From Holothuria scabra (Eukaryota; Echinodermata; Holothuroidea; Aspidochirotida; Holothuriidae): a stretch of DNA of 64,000 nucleotides. Below are positions 48,564-60,081 of this stretch, piece by piece (the stretch's first letter is position 1; each line of letters starts with the position of its first letter). A program made the position numbers and the translations under genes. The DNA is taken from positions 25,233,648-25,297,647 of the forward strand of contig CM074189.1 in assembly GCA_037179385.1 (NCBI GenBank), written 5' to 3'. Below the pieces are notes generated by a model that worked only from the letters and a program-made list of their open reading frames with translations, was not told where the DNA came from and made no database searches.

Positions 48564-48607
48564 GTGCATATTTACCTAATTTCATTTCACATAATACCTT
48601 TTCATTT

Positions 48608-50153
48608 CAGTGGCGTAGCCAGGATGGGATTTTTTTTTGGGGGGGGGGGCTAGGTAACAAGTTGGGGGGCCTGGTACCTCCGAGGGTCAGGCACGGCAAG
48701 ACTATCTAAGCGGAGCGCCACCGTCAGTTGGCGCGGAGCGTACAAGAAAATTTTGGGCTTTCAAGCCCCTCCAGATGGCCGGAAACGGCACTTCCCGTGT
48801 GTTTAAAGTATGTACCCAGCCTTGAAATACGAATCTCATGTCTGCGACTCTTCAAATAATGAGAATAAAAAATCAATCTATGAAAAATAGTAATACATAC
48901 AATTTTTAGGGACCTCAAAACTGGGCACTTCTGATCTGTGGCTTGGGGGATGAGACTAAAGGGAACCGGTATCTCCCTTTCCCTTGGGAATAATTGTTAA
49001 CTTCAGAAGGACATAGATCGCAAATGCGGCAATATAGCGTACAAGAAAATTTTGGGCTTTAAAACCCGTCCAGATGGCCGGAAACGGCACTTCCCACGTG
49101 TTTTAAACTGGATGTACCCAGCCGCAAATGCGGCAATATTTGAATGGGTATCAGCTTACTTAAGGCTTTACCTTACCCTTTCACAGGAAAACCAAAAGTA
49201 GTTGTGTCCCCTTCTGAGAAACTTTCTTTTGCGTTAGATTTCCTAGATGCAAATTGGTGCTATGTTTGGCAAAACTTTGAAGTGATTATGGGCCTAAGTT
49301 TTAGGATTTTCCCTTTTTGGGGAGCACGAAAAATATCAAAATATTTTAAGTTTATTTAGAGATTTTACAAGAGATATACATACTACCAAAGAAACAATGT
49401 GCAAAATGGTGCAGTATTTCTTCATCGGAACATTCAAATTTAAAAAAAACTACGAATAAATCTCTCAAAATAATCATTGAACCGCAAAGCAGAAGTATGG
49501 ATGATGTGGGAAACACATGAAATCAGGACCTTGTGGACATTTTACAAATCCCCCGGACGCCATTGCCAACTAGTAAAAAGAGGACTTGTCGAAAAAAATC
49601 TTCCTACGGTGGCACTTGTCATGGGCAGGAGTGAGGCACGACATAGGCCTAGGCCTACTTGTTAGAGATGGAAGGGAAGAATTATCCGGAGACAGTACCT
49701 TACCCTTACCTCCTTACGGCATATTTTGTGTATGATAAATTATAGGAATGGTCGTGTAAGAGTGGTCTCCAGTGTACGATTGCCTTATTTTCAGTAAATC
49801 AATCAACCATCCGGAGGCAGAAAGGGTCTTATCCTAACAAAGTCACATCAAAGTTTGTCGTTGAGACTTTCGTTTCATCTTCGAAGTGAAATGCAATAAA
49901 CGACAGTGCAGATCACAAACGGTATCTAATTTAGTGAAAGAGGGCTTTTTGAAGTTATTACTGGATTTCATACGTGCGCACAAAATGTGTTTTACACACA
50001 TTCATCCATGGAAATACTGCAAAGTTTATTTCCGTTCAAACATTTTATTTTTCCAATTACTTTATCAGGAAGCAAAAAATCTGGGGGGGGGGGCTGAAGA
50101 AAATCTGGGGGACCGAGGCCCCCCAGCCCCCCCCCCCCGTGGCTACGCCACTG
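48608..50153 (+). mobile_element. hAT-like non-autonomous element, longer copy
   Basis: 1,546 bp with ends CAGTGGCGTAGCCAGG and CGTGGCTACGCCACTG. CATTT occurs on both sides (48603-48607 and 50154-50158). An 8-bp duplication is not intact, but copies A and C give the uninterrupted sequence. It shares most of its length with 30365-31284 but has about 670 extra bases (about 49404-50073). One family core is at about 48697-48800 and a partial one at 49037-49095. No transposase frame. Its insertion site differs from that of the copy in gene A, so the two insertions were independent. Confidence 0.85.
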
Positions 50154-52175
50154 CATTTACAAGCTAAAAGTCAAGCTCTTGTCATGGCAATGCATCTATC
50201 TGTCTGTCTATTTGTTAAAATTGGAAAAAAGGATGTTGCCCACAGGTATTTTTAACCAATCCTTCCCAAAGTTACTAATGTCTGATTCCATATGTAGCAA
50301 ATAGTTCAAAGTGAAGTTGTCTTTGAGCGGTAAAAGTACGAAAGTGCAAAAGCATTCAACTCCTTGTAATTGTGTTCAATTCTTTTCAAATTACACAGAA
50401 GTGTTTAGCTTAAAACGGCTCATCAAATGGTACTTTTGAAGAAGGTTAAAGTTCATTAATTTGTCAACAAGATGTCAAGCAAAAGGAGGTCAAACTGTGA
50501 AATGACACAAAATCCTTTACTCCTTGGGGTGAAGTTTAAATTTTCTCAAATTTCGCAAAAGTACATTTGCAGATGAGTTTTCATTAGTGTTACAACTATT
50601 CGAGGTTGCTTTATGTCATTAAGGAGTTTTTTCAAGGTGAAATGTTGAAATAATACATGGGCATTTTAGGGAGTAAAGTGAGGATTTCATGAAACATGGT
50701 CAAAAGTGTTCACTTGTTGAAACAGTTCAAATTCCATGTCAAATTGTTAAAGACCTCCTACTAGGGGTAATGGACTTACTTATAAAAAAAAAAAAAAACC
50801 TTGGGCTTCTGTAGGGAGGAGTTGTAAGAGTTGTTCCATTTGATGTAGGTCAAATGTTATTTGCAGTCAGAGGTCAAATGAAATCAAATGTTATTTGCAG
50901 TCAGAGGGGTCAAGCACTAAATTGCTCTTTCTTACATACCACTAATATGGATGCCACGATCTTATCAAATTGAAGTTGACTGTTCAGAAAATGGGTCATC
51001 ATATTTCGATTTTGGAAGGTGGAAGGTCATTTGAATTACAAAATTTTGCAAAACCTGATAGCTTCTGGGAAATATGTTATGGTCGTATCAAAGTTTGTAG
51101 ATGTGCCGAACCTGATATTGGATCATCAAAGTATTGAAGTATACGCTTGAATGGTCAAAGTTCGTTTTAGGAACCAAACACTCGCGTAGTTGAATTTCAT
51201 TTACTTAAAGGAGTTGTTCAAATGCTTTCAGTGTTGACGAGAGTGTTCAATGGATGATAGATCATCATGGGTATAAATTGCATAGCTGGTGTGGAATGAA
51301 ATTTGAGGTCACACATAGCACTTGGTACTTTTCAGCAGAATTAACTGCGATAGTGAAATCATTAAAACATGGAATCTCAATCGGGAAAACTCTGTCCACA
51401 GCAGAGCTAATTGACACGTACATCATTGACGGTGTTGCACTACAGTGGATCTGGTCTTTCCACAACTCCTTGGTTCTTCATGTAAGGGTAGTTGAGGTTG
51501 AGCGATTGCATCGTTGACGGTCTTGTTTGTTTTCCTACAGCAATATTGGAAAATGATTTACAGCATAGGACTGTGAATATGCATAAACAATGATTTTTCT
51601 GCAAGAACGTATTTTTAGAAGTCCATGCGATCTTTAAGACAGAATGTTTCCCAGGAAGGAAGCAATTGGTGACAGGTAGAAGAAAAACAGCACCCCAAAT
51701 CCACCAACGGAACCTGACTTATGAATTTACTGTTATAATATATGTAGTGTTTAACGTATTTCATGTTATCTTTTAGTAGTATTTCATAAGAAAAAAATAT
51801 CTATATAATTTATTTATGAATAATTTAATATTACATAATTTCAATATTTCAATGATTCTTAAGGACTCTACTTTCCATGTGTTACAAGGTGTCATTACAT
51901 AAAGTACACGTTACTAAATTGCTCTAAAATACAGTGGTATGGTAGCGACGTGCTCAATGCAGTCACAACTATTGCCATAACCAGATGAACCAACTGCAGT
52001 TTATAAATTTTATCTACATGCTGCTACTGATGTCGTTTTAGCAATATTCCCTTTTGACACGCATGACCTACATCGCTGATCTGTATGTTCATATTTTCTT
52101 CTTGATAAAAATAATGAGCAATAAGTATAACATAGCATTGTACTGTGTACTAATTATAAATCACTTAACTTTCTT
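50154..52175. other. intron 2 of kinase copy B
   Basis: Homologous to intron 2 of copies A and C over most of its length, including GGCAATGCATCTATCTGTCT, AAAACGGCTCATCAAA and GAGTGTTCAATGGATGAT. The 87-codon frame at 51254-51517 is not conserved in A or C and is not called. No gene. Confidence 0.55.
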
Positions 52176-52386
52176 TACGTTCTGTCCAATGGCCATCATC
52201 CTTTTGAGGCTACATTCCCTTTTATCAATGACGCCGGGCGGTTGATGACTAATTTAGCAGTGGGGAATTATTCTTTGTCTCATATTGCAAATTTCCCTGC
52301 AAGATGTACAGTACTGTTGAAGAAAATGCTAGACAAAGACATGCTAAAAAGACCCTCAATAGATGCCTGCCTCAAGGAAATGGAAG
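52176..52386 (+). pseudogene. kinase copy B, exon 3 remnant lacking its acceptor
   Basis: Homologous to exon 3 of copies A and C from the codon TAC (Tyr of YVLSNGHHPFEAT) to the donor GTAAAC. The first 21 coding bases (VAGCLMY) and the AG acceptor are missing. Where A reads CTTTAG-GTTGCC..TGTACTACG, B reads ACTTTCTTTACG. No AG precedes it closely, so normal splicing is lost. A cryptic acceptor is possible at CTTTTGAG near 52207. The rest of the frame remains open through KKMLDKDMLKRPSIDACL. Confidence 0.8.
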
Positions 52387-53446
52387 GTAAACATTTAAAA
52401 AAAAAACGCATTTTGTAATGTATGAGAAGCATGACATAATATTTGTTTTGTCTAAATGATCCTTTTATGTATGCAGCCATGAATTACTATGTGCAATTAT
52501 TTATTACTCTATACTTTGTCTAATCATGAAAGTATCATAGCGTGATACCTACATGATCCACTTAATTAAGGGACCATGGCGTTTTCTAGTTCCCTGCAGT
52601 CGGTAGGCAACGGAACAATAGCCATTTTTAACTGTGTGAGCAGATCGTGTTCGAATTAAAAGCTATTGTTCCCCACTGGTGTATCTACCCATGGCTCTCG
52701 TATTAACGTGTCCAGTGGACTGCTTGTGGTCATTTCTCCCTGCTTGTAGTCTCTAATCATGACTTTCTCATGAACCTGCACAGTGGACTGATACTGGTCA
52801 TTGAGCTGTTCAGAATATTCAATAGGAGCACAATGTGTAGAGAAGGGATCTGCCCACTGCTGGGTACGAGAAAAGGGAATGTTTGGTTAGACATTACTCA
52901 GTGCACATTTGTTAGCTATTTTTAGGGGAAGATCTTGTATTCAGCATAGTGCCTGTCTATCAATATGGATGCAGTAACTTTTACTTATTATAGCATATTA
53001 TCAGAATGTAATACCCACTCCGGCAGTTGAACTTTATATCTACTACAGTAAGTTCAAATTTTTAATTGCGATAATTCCAGTGCATTATGTGGTATAGAAG
53101 CAACATACTGTTATTTTTTTTTATCTTATGCCAATCATTGATCAGAATCAATTGAGAGTTGCAAATTTCTACTTCTTTGAACTTTTTTATGGTCTGGTGG
53201 TCTTGCTTGCAATTTACGTTCAAATCAAAAGAGGAATTATCCCAGGTTGCTATTGATACACCTTTGTGGGTAATAGTAGAAGTTCATAACAATCACAATA
53301 TTAACAAAACAACGAAATAAACGTATCTATCATGTTATGTATTTTAGAACAAAGGTAAACATGTAGAACAACTGCCTGCAGGATGCATATATCATGTTTT
53401 TATGCGAAGAGAAAGTAAGTCTCAACAGAAATATATCTTTTTACAG
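52387..53446. other. intron 3 of kinase copy B
   Basis: Homologous to intron 3 of A and C, with a small internal duplication (TGTCCAGTGGACTGCTTGTG / CACAGTGGACTGATACTGG near 52710 and 52780). Non-coding. Confidence 0.55.
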
Positions 53447-53493
53447 CTATTAGGAATGCCTCAAAATCCATGAAATGTCTGACAAGTGTGGAG
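53447..53493 (+). CDS. kinase copy B, exon 4 (linker)
   Basis: 47 bases, entry phase 1, exit phase 0, acceptor CTTTTTACAG and donor GTAGGT. It reads (A)IRNASKSMKCLTSVE, same size and phase as in copies A and C. It lies between the kinase C-lobe and the expected KEN domain. Confidence 0.72.
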
Positions 53494-53689
53494 GTAGGTA
53501 TCCCTCATGTCAAAATTCTTTATTATTTTTAAGCTTTAAGGAAAGAATGGCGTGTGTGTATGTGAGTGTGAGCGCGAATGCGCGTGTATGTGTTTGTGAC
53601 ACTTCACTCGTTTACACGATAACTCAACACAGGGATGTTCGATAGTTTTCAAACTTTGCACAAATATGCCAAATATTTAGAGAAAAACC

Positions 53690-54930
53690 CTGTTGTTTTA
53701 ATGAAGGTCAAAGGTCATGAAAGGTCATCAGGGCCAAATGCTGAAAACCTGGTTCATCCAATAACTCAACTGGTCAAATGATGATGATCTGGTTAACACA
53801 ATATCTCATCATAGGAAACGGTTTTAATATTTGGTTTGTGAATATGTTAGAGGGAGGAGGTGGTCCCTATTATTTTAAGCGGAGGTCAAATGTCATCTTG
53901 GGTTACCAGCGGTCAAAAACTAAAAACCTTGTTAACAACTGAAGGTAATGAAATTGGATTGACTTTATATTTGGAATGTGGATACCGTGTGTTACGGTGA
54001 AAAGAGGGTCCTTAGTGTTTTTGGTGAGGTCATAGGTCATCTGCGGGCACCAGTGGTCAAATGCTGAAAACCTCGTTAACCAGTTATCTCAAGATAGGAA
54101 ATTTGGATTGATGTCATATTTGGCATGTGGATACGTTATAGTAAGAGAATGGGTCTTTTAATTTTGGTGGAGGTCAAAGATCATCCTGGGTCACGAAGGG
54201 TTAAATGCTGAAAACAGTGTTAGCACAATATCTCAAGACAGTAAGCTTGGGTAGATTTCATATTTGGTTTGTGGATATGTTGTAAGTAGAAGATGTTCCC
54301 TATTGTTAATAGCGGAGGTCAGAGGTTATCTGGGTTCATATGGGGTTAAGGTAAGAAACTTTGATAGATTTCATATTATGAATGTTTTATGTTAAGAAAA
54401 TGTTCTCTATAGTGTTTGATTGAGGTCAAAGATCATCTGGGGTCACTAAAGGTCAAACTTTGTAAAACTTCTCAACACCTTATGTCATGACAGCAAATCT
54501 GTATAGATTCCATATTTCTTGTGTGAAAGCGGCATTGGGAAAGGACGGCCCGTATTGATTTTGGTGGAGGTCAAAGGTCACTTGGACACTGAAGATCAAA
54601 TCTGTAAATTTGTTACCAATCTCAAGATAGGTTACCTGGATATGTTTCAATTGGAATGCAGATGCATTATTTTAAAGTGGTAATTGTTAAGCCTAAGGTT
54701 TTTGCGAAGCCGAAGGGCTCTCTGAGGTCACCAAAGTTCAAATTCTAAAAACTTTTTTAGCATGACATGTCAAGGCAGGAAATTTGGATGAACTTCACAT
54801 TTGGTATGTGGATATGTTACGATGCCAAGATGAACCTTTTTTTGTTGTTGGAGGTCAAAGGTCATATGGGGTATCACAGAATTACTTTTCCATCATATTA
54901 GTTAAACATTGGACATAGAAGAAATGGAAC
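53690..54930 (+). repeat. tandem repeat array (about 146-bp unit) with DR1 motifs, copy B
   Basis: Sister of the array at 32816-36420. TCATATTTGG-type blocks near 53962, 54109 and 54255 are 146-147 bp apart. Perfect AGGTCAAAGGTCA occurs at 53705, 54568 and 54852. At 53705 it is followed at once by TGAAAGGTCA, giving three half sites in a row. Confidence 0.8.
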
Positions 54931-56645
54931 ACGTGGCATGTAATAGTCTCAGTTTGGTTTATTTCTCCTATCTTGCGTAGTAAAATACATAACACCATCA
55001 TGTATATACATATAAAAATATTTATAATTATTGTAACAATGTTTGAAATTAAAACAGGGGTAACAAGAAAGCAAGCAGGAAGTGGAACCAGAAGTAAGTT
55101 TACAAAAACTTTTCTGGACTGGTTCCAACAATAATTAAATATAATATCTCATAAAATTACCAATGTTTCCTAAAAAAAAAAAAAAAACAACAGGAAAAAA
55201 AGAAGGGAAAGAAAAAGCCAAGTAACAGCTAATTGCAGGCTGTGAGGAGTGCGGATTTCAGACGACGCTTAAAGATATTTCAAGTGGGGGAATTTTTAAT
55301 AACATTACTAAGGGAATTCCGAAAAAGTACACCAGAGCTTCTGATCTGAGAATGAAGAAGCATTGTCCTAGTATAGGGTTGAGTAAAATTATCCTTTGTT
55401 CTAGTGGTATGTGAATGAAATCTGGTAATGAAATAAATCACTTAATTTAAGGAGTTTACAACGAAGAAATATTGGATTGGCGTGGGAGCAGGAAGGTGAA
55501 TTTGTAATTAAGCGAAGAGCACGTTTTAGAAGAATACAAAGATGACTTAGATAAGACGTTGTAGCACTACCCCATAATGAGATACCGTAGTTTAAATGTG
55601 GAATAATCAGAGCATTGTAAATAGTTAATAAGCACAGACGGGAGAAAATAATTAATTTTAAAACTACTTTTTAGTAATTTCGCAAATATGATCTCTCCAT
55701 GCTAGTTTATCGTCAATTCTTAGCCAAGGGAATTTGGTACAATGAACACTTTCAATAGTAAAATCATTAATGGTTAGAGTATAGTCTGGGTTGTTACCAC
55801 TGGTGTTTGAGAAAACTAAAAGTTCTGTCTTGCTTAACTTTAAAGAGAGTTTGAAGAGAATATGAAGTATTGGAATAGAACATACCGTTTTATTGATCAT
55901 GAAAACTTCAATGAATTTTTGTATTCTGGTAGGATAGAGATTTGTGAAATTTCTTCTAGAATTTGACGCCTGGCTTAGAAAAGGGTTCTACAGTTTGTTG
56001 CATTATGGTATTGACTCAGATAAGACAGCAAGGTCTGCATTGTTGCAACCCAGGTGGATGTGTTTAATAGCTTATTTTAATCTGCATCCAGCTTTGAGAA
56101 TATCCAATTATAAATGATATCGTAGAATTCGGAGATTGATCTTAGAACTCTACTTCCTAATTGTAATTACCAATCCTGCATACCTACTGTAATGCTTACT
56201 TGGGTAATGCTTACTTACTCTAAAACTTACACTGCACTTTTGTTTAAAGAAAAAACCAGCCAATATGATATCGTTGTATAATAAAATTTAGGTAGTTCTG
56301 CAGTGGGATAGAATTGAGAAAATTTTTCATAGGCAATTAAGCTGGGAAATTTGGTAATTTTTGCTGGGTCAGGAGAACTCTGTTTGCGGGTGCCTACAAG
56401 TATAGTAGGATGGGGTTAAAGCAAACAATTTCTCTAAACTTTACCATAAAAAGTATCACGTAATGGGTGATTTCTTTCATATTTTACTTTGTCAACTGTC
56501 CAAAAGGAACCCTTTCTAACACTATAAAAGAAACCTCTCTTTTACAAAGGACTGGAAAACATCTGAAAAATTGTTGTATTCTTACTCCACCAAATTTTCC
56601 TTTTTTGGATAAAAAGCATGATTTTAATGTTTTTCAGAAAAGGTT
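54912..56645 (-). mobile_element. LINE-containing insertion in the 3' intron of copy B
   Basis: About 1.7 kb absent from copy A at the equivalent place (about 36385). Read on the minus strand, SKTELLVFSNTSGN, FTIESVHCTKF and RIDDKLAWRDHI (55664-55900) are the typical segment after the reverse transcriptase palm of jockey/CR1-like LINEs. Downstream come SRLCLL, NALIIPHLNYGISLWG-like and NSLSNVIKNSPT, then FKRRLKSALLTACN, ending with a stop at 55229. Frameshifts and a stop in the last segment make it dead. Insertion edges are approximate. The part from 55900 to 56645 shows no clear motif. Confidence 0.75.
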
Positions 56646-57336
56646 CAATTTGTATCATTTTAGTTATTTACTGCTTTTTTCATTGTTATTGTAACACAAA
56701 AAAGTGTCCATAAAGTTTCGTTGCAACTTCAGAAGTCGGTACTAAGCGTACGAAAATGTGATCAGAGCAGTAATGGTTAACGGCATATTTATATATTTTA
56801 TTTCAAACCTACAGTGTGTTAGAATACCTTTTGATATTGTTCTATAGTAACGCATATAATCATAACATTAGCCACTGATTTTTACCCCCTTTTTCATATC
56901 CCGGTTTGGGGTAAAAAAAAAAAAAACAAGTAGGTTCATAGAGAAAGCGAAAAGGTGGAATTAATGGATGACTTGATTAGATAGACAGGCCTTTAGGAAT
57001 GGAAATTGAGCAAAACTGAACCTTCTTCTACTTTAATTTTTAATACAATAAAAAGTTTAGGACAAAGGGTGCAAATTCAGGAATTGGTGCTGTCAATATT
57101 TGCCCTTGATTTCCATTTGGAAAGTGATGGTGTTCACTTGAAGAGTCAGTCACAGGTCTACAAGTCGTATCTTAAAATTAAATAGACAAATAATGTACAC
57201 AGTATAGACTTACAGTACAAACTATATTAACTATAATGCTTAAGGCTTTTAAAGGAGTACCCTCTCTTTTACCATGTCTTACTATAGATCAGCATTCTCA
57301 TTAAATGCTCACCTTCCTGTTCTACATTTTCTTCAG
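56646..57336. other. 3' intron of kinase copy B, distal part
   Basis: Homologous to copy A 36390-36715 (ATCAGAGCAGTAATGGTTAA, CACTGATTTTTACCCC). Further KEN-domain exons should lie between exon 4 and 57337, but I could not identify any here. Confidence 0.5.
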
Positions 57337-57520
57337 GGAGAGTTCTCTGATTTCACAACTAACACAAAGACTAAAAACAAAGTCATGCAACACATTTCGC
57401 CATGGTTCTATTCATAGAACTGTAACTACGAATGAGCATGAACTGCGTAGGGTGCCCCTCCACCTACTATCTCAAATACCAGGAAATATTTTAGAGCCTT
57501 ATCTTTTCTTCAAGTCCTAA
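57337..57520 (+). CDS. candidate terminal exon of copy B (KEN-like C-terminus)
   Basis: Acceptor CATTTTCTTCAG, then an open frame to TAA at 57518-57520, 61 codons. The text ELRRVP, then LLSQIPGNILEPYLFF resembles in spacing the end of IRE1/RNase L KEN domains, where a charged helix is followed by a P-x-x-(F/L)-x-x-Y-F segment. The preceding ..FRHGSIHRTVTTNEH.. lies where the IRN..H region of KEN is expected. The similarity is by eye only. A degraded homolog at 42841 in copy A shows the exon belongs to the duplicated unit. It enters in phase 2, so at least one undetected exon must link it to exon 4 (phase 0). Confidence 0.45.
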
Positions 57521-58083
57521 TGAGGCTTAGAATATTCTAGTGGCACAATGTCATGTGGTTTAGGTGAATATGACACCCAGTGCTTGTTTGATTTAGTTTT
57601 GTAACTGTTATGTCAATGCTGTCACGAGTCAGTCATTCATTAGGGCCTACTAATAAATAATAAAATTATTTGAGATATTTTGTAGAAAGGCTCATGTTTG
57701 TCCAAGTCACTAGAGTTTGCTAATCAGACAATATTAAAGTAAAGAGATATTGATGCAGAAGAAACAAGAACTTTTTGAAGTCCCAGTTCTGAAATTATGA
57801 ATTACAATTTATTAAGTGACAATTCATAATATATGTTAAGGTTTAAAAGTAAATTCGTCCAATGACAATCATATATGTAAAGGTTTAGAAGTAATATCAC
57901 AGTTCCTTTATTTGGTGTGAATTAATGGACATATATAACATAAACAACCCTTCACCTTGAAATACCTGAACGGTATAAGAAATCAAATGCTGATGATCTT
58001 ATTTAACAAATTTTTAAAATTAGGACAGGGCGTGTTTGTTTGTACATGCAAACCTTTATCACAGTAATTTATTTCGTTTTTAG
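57521..58083. other. gap between copy B and copy C
   Basis: About 560 bp, homologous to the A-B gap. Nothing that could serve as a leader exon with a phase-0 donor was recognised, although exon 1 of copy C starts at an acceptor (TTTCGTTTTTAG). Confidence 0.5.
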
Positions 58084-58547
58084 GCTAAGCGGTGGGCCGA
58101 CATGATTTCAAGAGTCAACTCAAACTTGAGCACGCTGAAGTCTGTAGGATCAATAAGTTACAGCAAAGAAGAAACGATCAGCACAGGTAGCGGAGGTTGC
58201 CACATTTATGGTGGGAAGTTCGGAAGTGAATATGTTGCTGTAAAGAAAATTATGAGTGAAAATCTTCAGAGGGAGATAGAATTATACAATTTGATGAAGG
58301 AACAAGCGATGCGCAATGTTTTGAAAATTCTCCATATTGAAAGAGATGAAGATTTCACTTATATTGTGACTAAACTATGTGAATATGATCTCAAAGCTGT
58401 GATTGAAGACATCAACAACCCTATCGGGGCCTGTCTTACACCAGAAAAAAAGAGTGAAATTGTGTTTGGACATACTGACAGGTTTGAGGGATCTTCATTC
58501 TATTGATATCATTCATCGTGATTTAAAACCAAGCAACATTCTGGTTG
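58084..58547 (+). pseudogene. kinase copy C, exon 1 with 1-bp frameshift
   Basis: 464 bases instead of 463. The codons before the first ATG (58102) read AKRWAD. TGSGGC, VAVK and the FTYIVTKLCEYDL hinge are intact. At 58445-58451 there are seven A where copy A has six, and the frame then leaves the kinase reading and stops near 58504. The HRDLKPSNIL coding text is still present in the other frame and the donor GTAGGT is intact. A homopolymer indel is also a common sequencing error, so the frameshift needs confirming. Confidence 0.8.
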
Positions 58548-59917
58548 GTAGGTGTTATCTTCATTTCTAATCATTTTTCAGATCAAGATTAATTTCTTGT
58601 AAGTAGTATTCCACGTGTTATCATTCCAAGACAGGATGGGTGTTTACCTAAATTCTACCTCCTCCTTAGTTTCTTATCACAGCTGTATGTTAATTGCTTT
58701 GTTTGCATTGTGTCAAACTATATATAAAGGTCAATCTAGATGAAGGCTGGCAAGAATATACTTATCGTTAAAACAACAACTTCAAAAAAAGGGAGGGTGA
58801 GGAGGAAAATGAAAATGTGACAGATAATTTTAAACAGTGGTTAATAATATTAGACATACATGTCCACAGAGAATGTTTCAATCTTTCAATGCAGTCTTCC
58901 CCAGCCACCCCCCCCCAAAAAAAAAGTGTTTGGAAAAGACGAAATGTATAACGCACAGCAACGTGTGAATGACTAATATATGATATACTGCTCTGCATAT
59001 ATATACCTATGTCTGCAGTGGAAATGTATAGCTCAATTAAACTATTGAAACACAATTGTGTCAGAGAATAAATTATGAAAGAAGATTTTTAGGATAAAGT
59101 TTGCCAGTCCTTCTAGAGTTACAAGTCTCATAAGGCTGAAACATAAAGATGTACTGTACTCAGCAACATTTAGGCAGGAATATCATACACTGTTTGAGGG
59201 AGATGTCAGTGACACTAGCAGCTAACTCCTTGTCCTAATGGCTCATGATGATTTCAAAACAAGTCAAAAGACATGCAAAAGATTAGATGAGATGATGGTC
59301 TTCCCTTGGCTGAGTGGTTATTGGTTTACGATTCTTTTTATATAATATATCATTTTCTGAAAAGTAATTAAGGTCTAAATTTTATTTTGTCCTACTATGA
59401 TTTTTTCAGTCTCAATAGCACCTATGATATCATGATCTCAAACCCAGATGTATGAAATATTTGAGAATGTTCAACAGTTAAACTGGTTGACTGTGTGCTT
59501 AAAGGCATGATTTCTGAGGATCATAAAATTGAGAAATGTGATCACATGGGATTTTCTTTCACCGTACTCAAGGATAGACTACAAGTGCTTTTGGGAAAAA
59601 TAGATCATCTCATCAAGTTCAAAAAAGGAATTCTGTAAAATCACAGGTACAGTCAGTCCAATAAGCCAGGGATGAATCATACCTGCGTACCCTTGATTCT
59701 CATACTACTCAGTTGAACTGACATGTAATATTGAAGCATAGCTCTGTTTTTTATTGTGATCCGTGCGATGCAGTCGATCTTCAGTGCTAAGAAATTGTGA
59801 ATGAATGCACTTTCAATTGAGAAGTATTGGGTTCTTCATGTCACGTGTATCTTTTGACATGAACCAAATATTCTCCATATGAAACTTCACAAAAACACGT
59901 AATATTTTATATTTCAG
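58548..59917. other. intron 1 of kinase copy C
   Basis: Homologous to intron 1 of A and B at both ends. A block of about 290 bp (about 58755-59045) is not matched in A or B and may be a small insertion of unknown type. It holds a C-run followed by an A-run near 58908-58924. No gene. Confidence 0.5.
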
Positions 59918-60081
59918 ATGCTTGTGGCGAAGCATACGTTGCTGACTTTGGCATAAGTAGAAATTTCGTTTCAGGAACAACTCACGCTACAGGATTCTAT
60001 TCAACACTTTGTTGGGCAGCACGAGAAGGTGTACAGTCCAGAAATGAAACAGTTAGATACAGAAAGGAATATGATGTCCAG
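59918..60081 (+). CDS. kinase copy C, exon 2 (DFG, activation segment)
   Basis: 164 bases, entry phase 1, exit phase 0, acceptor TTATATTTCAG and donor GTGAAA. It reads (D)ACGEAYVADFGISRNFVSGT, then GFYSTLCWAAREG and KEYDVQ. DFG is intact. The Ser in YSTLCW replaces the Gly seen in A and B (YGTLCW). Confidence 0.87.

Larger units (their letters stand above)
43695..57520 (+). other. gene locus: IRE1/RNase L-like kinase, copy B
   Basis: Same exon plan as copies A and C, with the DFG and HRD motifs intact. It has a 13-residue duplication in exon 1 and a deletion that removes the exon 3 acceptor and seven codons of the F-helix region. The introns hold a TA-flanked TIR element, a hAT-like element and a LINE fragment. 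A candidate terminal exon is at 57337. The exon 3 lesion argues for a pseudogene or a kinase lacking normal C-lobe splicing. Confidence 0.6.

Noticed and set aside
51254..51517. 87-codon frame in intron 2 of copy B
   Set aside because: The homologous stretch in copies A and C is not open, so there is no sign of selection.
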